A stretch of DNA of 11,186 nt, taken from contig JANXQX010000052.1 in assembly GCA_025353305.1 (NCBI GenBank), positions 1-11,186 on the forward strand, read 5' to 3'. The notes beneath the pieces were generated by a model, which worked only from the letters and a program-made list of their open reading frames with translations, did no database searches and was not told the origin of the DNA. Source of the DNA: Holophagaceae bacterium (lineage in GTDB: Bacteria; Acidobacteriota; Holophagae; Holophagales; Holophagaceae). The first letter of the stretch is position 1, and every line of letters starts with the position of its first letter. Positions 1 through 6,456 of the stretch are shown piece after piece. Both the position numbers and the translations under genes were made by a program.

Positions 1-507
1 GTTCCCGTCTATCGCACGCTCTCGCGTGCTCCCGCGCGCCTTCGGCTTGCGGAGACAGGATCCCTTGTACCACTGAAAATACCCTCGGCAGAAGCTCCGG
101 GCGTCTTCGATGGAACCGAAGCGCTCCGGGAATCCGGGGCTATATTTCAGCGTCTTGAACTGCGCTTCCGAGTAGGGGTTATCGTCCGAAACATGAGGCC
201 GACTATGGCTCTTCGTGACTTTCAGGTCGATGAGGAGGGTTCCCACTGTCTTGGAAACCATGGCTGGGCCTCGGTCCGAATGCAGGGTTAATTCCCAGTC
301 GCGGATGCCGTGCTGAAGGAAGGTCTGCCGGTGGAATTCCTTGGCGAGAGCCTCGTCCTCCCGCCTCAGTAATGCCGAGAGCTGCCCTGGAATTGTGCTG
401 GCATCTGCCTCCGCAAGAATCCGTAGCTTGTAGGCCACGCTGAAACGCCGCCGCGCCGAGTGAGTTAAATCAACCTCCCCATTGCCCAAATTGATGACCT
501 TGCCCAT
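1..507 (-). pseudogene. IS3-family transposase remnant: OrfA start fused in frame to the back of the DDE integrase
   Basis: Reading leftward from ATG 507-505, behind a purine-rich GGAAGGAAAAGG stretch, the frame stays open to base 1 (169 codons). Residues 1 to about 48 match the start of IS3-type OrfA (RRRFSVAYKLRILAEADA, then GQLSALLRRE). The text then jumps without a frameshift into the integrase catalytic domain: LTLHSDRGPAMVSK, KSHSRPHVSDDNPYSEAQF and RFGSIEDARSFC. The second catalytic Asp (HSDRG) and the Glu (SEAQF) are present. The rest of OrfA and the first part of OrfB, including the first catalytic Asp, are missing. After FQWYK, near base 62, the sequence stops resembling the family, so a second junction is likely there. 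Transposase function is lost. The family call is firm from these motifs; the exact IS group is not known. Confidence 0.85.
14..52. repeat. Two adjacent hairpins beside the IS breakpoint
   Basis: Bases 14-19 (GCACGC) and 24-29 (GCGTGC) form a perfect 6-bp stem with a TCTC loop. Bases 32-40 and 44-52 form a second stem of 9 pairs (one mismatch, one G-T pair) around the loop TTC. Neither is followed by a T-run on the strand shown. They lie just outside the recognisable IS sequence. They could be a palindromic REP-like unit or part of the neighbouring GC-rich sequence; the function is unknown. Confidence 0.35.
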
Positions 508-580
508 TCCTTTTCCTTCCCTGCCCCAACGAGTGACAACTCTTAAGTTTCGTCTGTCTCAACATTGTTGGCACGGGGGG
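62..580 (-). mobile_element. Insertion sequence remnant, copy 1 (IS3 family)
   Basis: This is the IS body carrying the broken transposase. Its upstream end is placed at about 580 because the second copy shares sequence exactly as far as the G-run at 575-580 and diverges at the next base. The other end is lost near 62, where the integrase similarity stops before its usual C-terminus. An internal deletion has removed the middle of the element at about position 363. I could not identify terminal inverted repeats, because only one end is preserved, nor a target-site duplication. Confidence 0.7.
382..580 (-). repeat. 199-bp direct repeat, copy A
   Basis: This segment recurs in the same orientation at 6008-6206. 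I count four differences, at 391, 412, 424 and 463, so the copies are about 98% identical, and 464-580 is identical. It covers the IS upstream end, the region before the transposase start and the first 42 codons of OrfA. The two copies flank the Hsp70-protease gene. Confidence 0.95.
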
Positions 581-969
581 GAGGCAATATGCAGCCTCGC
601 CGTTGCGAACCAGTTCGATGGTGTGCTCTGTAAGACCCGTGACCAGTTGGAGGTAGGCCGATTCCTGTGCAGCATTGATGGTTTGGGTGGTTGGGGGCGT
701 CCTTATGGGCCAGATGGCCATCAGGGGCAGGGAGTGATGGTAGCGTGATCGTCATCTCGTCGGAGGATAGCCATCCCCTCGCCCGGGGTAGGTCACCCAT
801 TGTCCAATTGCCTGGATTAGGGTCACAAGCATCAAGGTTTTGACCGAGATGGGCCTTGAGAGTGCCTAATAATGGATCACCTCAGCGTTTTTGTACCAGA
901 CCAACCCCTACGGACTCCTTCTCCAAGCGCTGAACATGTCTTCAACTGTTTTCCTACTTCTGGTTGTCC
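581..969. other. Intergenic stretch with no supported gene
   Basis: I see no convincing gene, RNA or regulatory site in these 389 bases. A minus-strand reading that starts at ATG 721-719 has a protein-like start (AYLQLVTGLTEHTIELVRNG). It runs out of the unique DNA into the IS repeat at 580, where it translates IS sequence out of frame. It could be the front of a gene cut by the IS, but I recognise no family and its start lacks a good ribosome-binding site. Confidence 0.4.
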
Positions 970-1218
970 ATGCTGCGTCTCGAAGACATCAAGCCCGGTC
1001 AGGCCCTTCAGGGACTAGAGCCAAGCCTCGTGGTCTCTGTCGTGGCGGTGGTGCCGTTATCGCCGGACTCAATCCAGGTAACGGGGCCGCAGACCACATC
1101 AAGCGGGGGGTATCGGAGAATGCCAAAGCGCTTGGATTTAAGCAAGCTGACTGGGAGTAGGACGGTTGCTCTAGACCTGAAGATGACGTCAATTCTCACC
1201 CTTGAACATGCTTGGTGA
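970..1218 (+). pseudogene. Fragment resembling the N-terminus of an SNF2/DUF3883-type helicase
   Basis: From ATG 970 the frame reads MLRLEDIKPGQALQGLEP, followed by VVSVVAVVPLSPDSIQVT. From memory, this matches the opening of large SNF2-type helicases, including those of DISARM-like defence loci, which start with an LEDLKPG..V.GL pattern and a short V-rich beta segment. The match fades after about residue 37. The frame stops at 1216-1218 after 82 codons, far short of the roughly 1000 or more residues of such helicases, and no helicase motifs follow. It lies directly upstream of the Hsp70-protease start. I read it as the debris of a gene replaced by the present one. Alternatives are a short functional leader peptide or a chance resemblance. 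Confidence 0.4.
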
Positions 1219-1260
1219 GGTCTCAATCAAAGAAATGGAAGGCATTCCAAGGGGTTGAGC
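1219..1260 (+). promoter_or_regulatory. Leader and ribosome-binding site of the Hsp70-protease gene
   Basis: AAGGGG at 1249-1254 lies six bases before ATG 1261, which is a good Shine-Dalgarno distance. The in-frame TTG at 1255 touches this AAGGGG and is too close to be a likely start, so the site decides the start in favour of ATG 1261. I see no convincing -10/-35 promoter in the short leader. Confidence 0.6.
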
Positions 1261-4200
1261 ATGGCGCGAATTGGACTCTTCGAATGGGTAGCTGACCTGT
1301 TTGCCAAGATGGGCGGAACCCAAGCGCAGTTCAGCCGTGCTAATAAAGTGATTCGAACCCGTCTTTCCGAAAGTCATGCTAGTCCAGAGCTTCGGCAGGA
1401 ACTGTTCAAAAGGTATGAAGAGGCCTTAGGGCTGGCACCTAGGATCTCAAATCTGGCCGTCATAGATACAGTTCGGGACCTAGACCACCAATTTCAGGGC
1501 ATCAGGCCGAGTCAACCCGCTGCCTTCCAGGAAGCCTTGCAGTCGCTTGGGGACATCTCGGGGTTGTCCAAGGAGGGGCTGGAGGTAGCCAGAAAGCTTG
1601 CCTCTCGCATCGGTAACCGGGAGCTTCTCGGGAAAGCCCTGCAAGGCATTGCCCTCCTTCAAACACAGGCGGGGGAACCGGAGCGGCTTCTGACTACGCT
1701 GCTTGCGCAGAGCAAGGAGCAAACGCTATCCAGGGCTGGTCTCGAGAGGGTTCTTCAATTGTTCCTGGAACGCGCCAGATTCGAACCAGAAGCAGCTTGG
1801 AAGCGATTCCTTGGGGACCTTCCCTCGGCCTTGCTGCCTAGGGTTCATCAGGCCTACCTCTTGGTGGATCGGGTTCCGGAGGCGATCGATCTTGCGGAAT
1901 CGGCAGGAGACCTTCCATTCGCTGTGCCTTTGCTTCTCCAGCAGCCAGGTGAAGAAAACGCAGTCAGGGCGCTGAGGCTGGCTGAAAAATGGGGAGATGT
2001 CGAATCGGTGAAGGCCGCAAGCCATAAGGTCGGGCTCATGTTGGCGATGCGCGGTGATCACTCAATTGCACTAAGCCATTTCAAGAAGGCCGAGCAATGG
2101 GATTTGGCGGCTGATTCCCTTTGCGCCCTGGGCGAATTCGGAGAAGGCATCAGGATCAAGACAGCCATCACTTCTGAGTGGCTGGCCCAGACCCACAAAC
2201 TCTCAGACGCTAAGGTGCAATATCACCTAGCCTCCAAGGAGTTCAAAGAAGCTGTTGCCATACTCTTCCAGATCCGAAGTGCCTGTTCAGTTCGTGGAGA
2301 CTCTCCGCTGCTTAGGGATGAGGCCGGGCGTGTGGAGCGGTTACTCGCGGACTTGGTTCGGACCGTCCGCGGAGCCTTTGAAGAAGAAATCCGGTCTACC
2401 AGCGCCTCGTTAGGTGCCGAAGTATTCAGGCGTTGGAGCCTCTTTGAGGAAGCTGCCGGGAATTTCTTGGAAGCTGCCTTACACGCCGAATCAGCGCAGG
2501 ATTTCTTCTCTGCATCATTGTTGTTCGAGAAGGCTGGAGCAATTGGTCAGGCTATTCGAGCCCTCGACAAGAGCGGAAATGCTGGCGATCTCCGCATGCG
2601 TGCCGGGCTGCTCGAACAGGGTGGGGATTCCTATACGGCAGGGATTCTCTACGAGCGCATTGGAGATCTTGGCAAGGCTGTCGACATGTTCGAGGCAGCC
2701 AGTGAGTTCAGGCGGGCAGCGCAGGTCCGGCGGGCTCAGGTTGGCGAAAAGCAGGCGGTCTTTGACGAGAAGCTCTTGAACCTTCTCATCAAGGCGGGTC
2801 GAGTTGAATCCCTTGCCGATCTGGCTTTGGTCCAATTGCACGAGCCAGGATGCCAGGGGGCTGAGCGACTCAAACTGGCAGATCGACTGCGGCACCTACA
2901 TTCGTGCGGGTACTTGGGTGCCAAATGGGAACAGATCATTGCAGAAGAAGGACCATCAACCGAGGATGCCTGTCGTGATAATTTCTTCGCAGGGGTTGAG
3001 GCGTGGTTCAAGACCGCCACTCAGGAGGTTCAGGAAATCTACCTGGATGCTTACGGAATGGACCTTGGCACCAGCAACAGCACGGTTGCCCTATTCAACC
3101 GAAAGTCAAAGACCGCCGAAGTTGCGGAGATAGCTGGCAGGGCTTCCTTCCCGTCTACTTTCGCTATTGACGACACCGGTCGCGAAATCATCGGCGTTTC
3201 GACCGCAAGTCTGCTCGCACGCCCGTTAAAGGCCCTGATAAGGAGGGCAAAACGATTCATGGGCTCTGAAAGGTCGTTCCGGGCTGATGGGACCATCATG
3301 CGCCCAGAAGAAATCTCTGGAAGGTTGATCAGGTATGGGCAGCAGGTAGGAAAGGAGTTCCTTCTTGGTAAGGTTGTGGCGAGGGTCGAATCACTTGCCT
3401 TCAAGGCTCTCGGAACCCCGGCCAAGTCATCCTGGATTACAGATTTCCTCAAGGACCATCCGCAGGAGATTGCGCTCAACCGAGCCGTCCTAACCGTTCC
3501 GGCCTATTTCAATGACTCGCAGAAGCAGGCCACACGAATCGCAGCCGAATTCGCAGGCATCAAGGTGCTACGCCTCATACACGAGCCCACAGCAGCTTGC
3601 TTGGCCCAGTGCGCATCAAGGCAAGAACCTGGCAATGTTTTGGTGGTTGATCTCGGTGCCGGGACTCTGGACCTGTCCTTGATTCAGGTGGATGAAACGG
3701 GTGTCTACGAAGTCTCGGAGATCGAAGGTGACAACAGTCTAGGTGGGGCGGATGTTGACGATCTTCTGCTCAAGCACTTCAATCAGGTTCTCTTGGAGAG
3801 GGTCGCAAAGGGTGTACTGGAAGAAAGCCAAAGGCAGCTACGCCTCAAGGACGCGTGCGAGCGCCTAAAAATCGAGCTATCGACCAATGAATCATGGTCG
3901 ATTCCACTTCTTGCCTTCAGTGGTCAGGACTCGATTGACCTTTCACTCAGTCGCAAGGATCTTGAAGCAATCGCATCTCCTTGGCTCGATCGGTTCAAAG
4001 CCGTCTGTAAGAAGATTAAGGGCAAACCCGATCGCATCCTTCTGGTAGGCGGGGCAGGCCAGATGCCCGCGATACGATCTTGCGTCAGGGAGATCTTTGG
4101 CATCAACCCCACGCCAGGCGTGGACCCGGTTGCGTCCGTAGCCAGAGGAGCCGCGATTCAAGCAGGAATTCTCTGTCTCGAAATGAAGGGAATCCTTTTG

Positions 4201-5922
4201 CTCGACGTGGTCCCCTTCAGCCTTGGTACGGATGTAAAGAACCCGGTCACCGGCGAAATTGAGATTGGTTGCCTGATCCCGAAGCACTCCACCTATCCAA
4301 CCGCCCGATCTGAGATTTATTCAACGGTGATAGACAATCAAACCTCGGTTCCGATCGGTGTCTTCCAGGGAGAGAGCAAGAATCCCAAGGAAAACTTCAA
4401 GGTTGGACATTTTGACCTGGATGGAATTCCACCCGCCCCGAAGCAGGTGCCACAAATTGAAGTGACTTTCTCGATCGATGCAGACTGTTGTTTGGAGGTG
4501 ACAGCCAAGGACAAGGGAACAGGGAAGACGCAGTCCATCACCATTCGGGATTCCCATCTGCTTTCCCCGGCCATGAAGACTGATACCCAGAAAAAATTCA
4601 ACGAGGAGGAGCGCGGGCAGGCGTCCATCTCCAAGCTGCAAACGATCCACGATGGGATTCTTGACTGGCATCGACGGTCAGATGTGGAAGATGTCAGGAC
4701 TCTCGCTGAACGATTCGGCAGGTTGTTGGCCCACTATGAGGTAAACGCGAAGAGATTTGCGCCCAAGCCGTCCGACGACCAGACCCTGATGGCAATCTTT
4801 AGAGAGCGCTTGAATCATGAAGGTGAAGCCAGGTATCTGGTCGAGCAGTGGGATGCGGTAACTGCTGATGGCAGGGGCTGGATCGAAAGGCGGAAAAAGG
4901 CTCTTGGCGAGACGCCACGGGATGCAAAGGTCCTGGAACCGCTATTGGCTGAAGGTAAGGAAATCCTCCGCCGAACGGAGTCTGCTTACCAACCGCTCTC
5001 TGAGTGTCGACAGCGCTATGGACGATGGCTTGCCGTGTTGCAGGACTTGCCCCTGAATCCGACAGGTGACCCCGATGAGTTGGCCAGACACTTTCTGGTG
5101 GTGGGTCAGGCTGACCAGGCCCTTTCCTTCTTCAAACGCTTGCCTGCTCCGCTGAAGCCAACTCAAGTTGACCTGGGCCTGATGATCTTGGCGGCTCTAC
5201 GCAGGAAGGATGAGTACAACGGGCTCCTCGGTGATCACTTGGAGGCCTTGAATGTCCACGTTCCCAACTTTTCAGGACTGAACCACACCGTTCGTCAACT
5301 GAGGCCATCTGTGGTCTGGGTCCAAGTCATCGATGGCAGTGGCAGTGGCTTCGCAATTGGTCCCAACCTAATTGCCACGAACCGCCATGTGGTGGTGGAC
5401 AAGGATGGAAAGCCTCATGACCCAAGCCACTTAAGGGTGCTCACCACGACCGGGCCACTCCCTGTTGTTTCAGTGCATTTGTCAATGCATGCACAGGATG
5501 ATGTGGCCATTCTCCGGCTCGCCGATGGGATTTCGCTTGCTCCGCTTCGACTGGGTTTCTCGGAGCTTGTGGAAGTTGGCGAGCGGGTCATTGCCCTTGG
5601 CTTTCCCGCCCCTGAGGATGGGGGCTTCGAAGAAAATCTGCATCTTGGATCGGGACTGGTCAATCGAATCCGCGCATTGGAGGCCCACTGCTCTGAACGA
5701 GTCTTCGAATTGAGCCTGGATTTGAAAGGCGGTATCAGTGGGGCCCCCGTCATCAATGAACAAGGCGAAGTCATCGGGTTGGCAACCTTTTCGCGGTATC
5801 GCCCTGAAGGGGTCCTCGACAATGGCCAGGTAACGGTTGGAAAGGCCTCCTACGCCGTCCCCGTGAATCTACTTCGGAAGCTAGTGGATGGACTCCAGTA
5901 CGGAACGTGTCAACGACTTTGA
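1261..5922 (+). CDS. TPR-like / Hsp70 / trypsin-like protease fusion protein (1553 aa)
   Basis: Residues 1 to about 590 are helical, with TPR-like repeats (clearest about 245-300 and 390-500) and no signal peptide or membrane segment, so the protein is cytoplasmic. Residues 597-1103 form an Hsp70: phosphate-1 loop GMDLGTSNSTVAL (599-611, D601), K664 in AKRFMG, E775 in HEPTAA, phosphate-2 loop DLGAGTLD (797-804, T802), adenosine loop ILLVGGAGQMP (926-936), the LLLD linker (979-982) and a beta substrate-binding domain. Residues 1104-1340 are helical, with a TPR-like unit near 1272-1296. Residues 1341-1540 are an HtrA/trypsin-fold protease with a visible triad: H1376 (TNRHVV), D1414 (DDVAIL) and S1493 (GGISGAPV). 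In Hsp70 proteins ATP binding controls grip on substrate; here that cycle may present captured proteins to the fused protease. No DnaJ or GrpE partner is in the window. Hsp70 and protease assignments are firm; the role is inferred. Confidence 0.93.
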   Translation: MARIGLFEWVADLFAKMGGTQAQFSRANKVIRTRLSESHASPELRQELFKRYEEALGLAPRISNLAVIDTVRDLDHQFQGIRPSQPAAFQEALQSLGDISGLSKEGLEVARKLASRIGNRELLGKALQGIALLQTQAGEPERLLTTLLAQSKEQTLSRAGLERVLQLFLERARFEPEAAWKRFLGDLPSALLPRVHQAYLLVDRVPEAIDLAESAGDLPFAVPLLLQQPGEENAVRALRLAEKWGDVESVKAASHKVGLMLAMRGDHSIALSHFKKAEQWDLAADSLCALGEFGEGIRIKTAITSEWLAQTHKLSDAKVQYHLASKEFKEAVAILFQIRSACSVRGDSPLLRDEAGRVERLLADLVRTVRGAFEEEIRSTSASLGAEVFRRWSLFEEAAGNFLEAALHAESAQDFFSASLLFEKAGAIGQAIRALDKSGNAGDLRMRAGLLEQGGDSYTAGILYERIGDLGKAVDMFEAASEFRRAAQVRRAQVGEKQAVFDEKLLNLLIKAGRVESLADLALVQLHEPGCQGAERLKLADRLRHLHSCGYLGAKWEQIIAEEGPSTEDACRDNFFAGVEAWFKTATQEVQEIYLDAYGMDLGTSNSTVALFNRKSKTAEVAEIAGRASFPSTFAIDDTGREIIGVSTASLLARPLKALIRRAKRFMGSERSFRADGTIMRPEEISGRLIRYGQQVGKEFLLGKVVARVESLAFKALGTPAKSSWITDFLKDHPQEIALNRAVLTVPAYFNDSQKQATRIAAEFAGIKVLRLIHEPTAACLAQCASRQEPGNVLVVDLGAGTLDLSLIQVDETGVYEVSEIEGDNSLGGADVDDLLLKHFNQVLLERVAKGVLEESQRQLRLKDACERLKIELSTNESWSIPLLAFSGQDSIDLSLSRKDLEAIASPWLDRFKAVCKKIKGKPDRILLVGGAGQMPAIRSCVREIFGINPTPGVDPVASVARGAAIQAGILCLEMKGILLLDVVPFSLGTDVKNPVTGEIEIGCLIPKHSTYPTARSEIYSTVIDNQTSVPIGVFQGESKNPKENFKVGHFDLDGIPPAPKQVPQIEVTFSIDADCCLEVTAKDKGTGKTQSITIRDSHLLSPAMKTDTQKKFNEEERGQASISKLQTIHDGILDWHRRSDVEDVRTLAERFGRLLAHYEVNAKRFAPKPSDDQTLMAIFRERLNHEGEARYLVEQWDAVTADGRGWIERRKKALGETPRDAKVLEPLLAEGKEILRRTESAYQPLSECRQRYGRWLAVLQDLPLNPTGDPDELARHFLVVGQADQALSFFKRLPAPLKPTQVDLGLMILAALRRKDEYNGLLGDHLEALNVHVPNFSGLNHTVRQLRPSVVWVQVIDGSGSGFAIGPNLIATNRHVVVDKDGKPHDPSHLRVLTTTGPLPVVSVHLSMHAQDDVAILRLADGISLAPLRLGFSELVEVGERVIALGFPAPEDGGFEENLHLGSGLVNRIRALEAHCSERVFELSLDLKGGISGAPVINEQGEVIGLATFSRYRPEGVLDNGQVTVGKASYAVPVNLLRKLVDGLQYGTCQRL

Positions 5923-6007
5923 GACAGAAAGCGGCCTGAGTTAAGACTCCGACCCATCCTCCTGCGGACCGAGCTCGGGCGCGGATTTCCTATGGAAAGC
6001 TGGGGCC
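5923..6007. other. Short spacer after the Hsp70-protease stop
   Basis: This holds the 3' side of the gene and the junction with IS copy 2. TTTCC at 5986-5990 and GGAAA at 5994-5998 form a small inverted repeat, but no T-run follows, so I do not call a terminator. Confidence 0.4.
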
Positions 6008-6133
6008 CTGCCCTGGGATTGTGCTGGCATCTGCCTCAGCAAGAATCCGCAGCTTGTAGGCCACGCTGAAACGCCGCCGCGCCGAGTGGGTTAAATCAAC
6101 CTCCCCATTGCCCAAATTGATGACCTTGCCCAT
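5990..6133 (-). pseudogene. IS3-family OrfA remnant, second copy
   Basis: ATG 6133-6131 opens the same OrfA reading as in the first copy, identical through the RRRFSVAYKLRILAEADA stretch and on to PGQ. At base 6007 the IS sequence ends. The frame runs on through five unrelated codons to a TAG at 5992-5990, giving 47 residues. Only the start of OrfA is left, so the product cannot be active. The breakpoint differs from the internal deletion in copy 1, so the two copies decayed independently or were cut by different events. Confidence 0.8.
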
Positions 6134-6206
6134 TCCTTTTCCTTCCCTGCCCCAACGAGTGACAACTCTTAAGTTTCGTCTGTCTCAACATTGTTGGCAC
6201 GGGGGG
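6008..6206 (-). mobile_element. Insertion sequence remnant, copy 2; direct repeat copy B
   Basis: This matches 382-580 in the same orientation with four differences in 199 bases. It ends at the same G-run (6201-6206), after which the flanking DNA differs (TATTAG here, GAGGC in copy 1). This shared outer boundary suggests the true end of the IS. It separates the convergent Hsp70-protease gene from the NTPase operon. No transposase gene long enough to be active is present. Confidence 0.85.
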
Positions 6207-6456
6207 TATTAGCCTCATGCTATGGACCAAGCGCAAAGAGCTCACTTATGAGGAAGCCATCTTTGCTTGGATGACGCCTTGGATATGACACAAGCTGTCG
6301 CTTCCGTATGGCTACAGCGGAAGTCTTTGCTGGAGATGGGCCCTGAGACTCTAATCACTTGAACGGATTTGTTGGGTTTTCCTGCCTATAGGGCGGCACA
6401 GGATGACGTTCCCCCCAAATGAGTAGCCCAGTCTTTGTGTGTACCCCAAGAGATTC
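6207..6456. other. Intergenic stretch downstream of the minus-strand operon
   Basis: I see no supported gene here. A plus-strand reading from ATG 6221 (LWTKRKELTYEEAIFAWMT) looks protein-like but stops after 23 codons. It may be a gene scrap beside the IS end. No clear hairpin-plus-T-run terminator is visible for the operon that ends at 6457. Confidence 0.4.

Noticed and set aside
482..748. Plus-strand open frame across the IS end
   Set aside because: It is antisense to the IS OrfA and continues into unrelated DNA; the repeat copy at 6108 onward does not preserve it.
1255..1260. TTG start for the Hsp70-protease gene two codons before ATG 1261
   Set aside because: It directly abuts the AAGGGG ribosome-binding site, leaving no spacing, while ATG 1261 sits six bases downstream of it.
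3051..3479. Long opposite-strand open frame inside the Hsp70 region (142 codons)
   Set aside because: It is antisense to conserved Hsp70 motifs and its translation resembles no protein; it is a by-product of codon bias, as are the other overlapping frames within the three large genes.
382..6206. Active composite transposon carrying the Hsp70-protease gene
   Set aside because: Neither IS copy has a full transposase, outer ends are missing on copy 1, and no target-site duplication could be seen; only flanking direct repeats are supported.
5923..6456. Rho-independent terminators for the convergent transcripts
   Set aside because: Only weak inverted repeats without T-runs were found.
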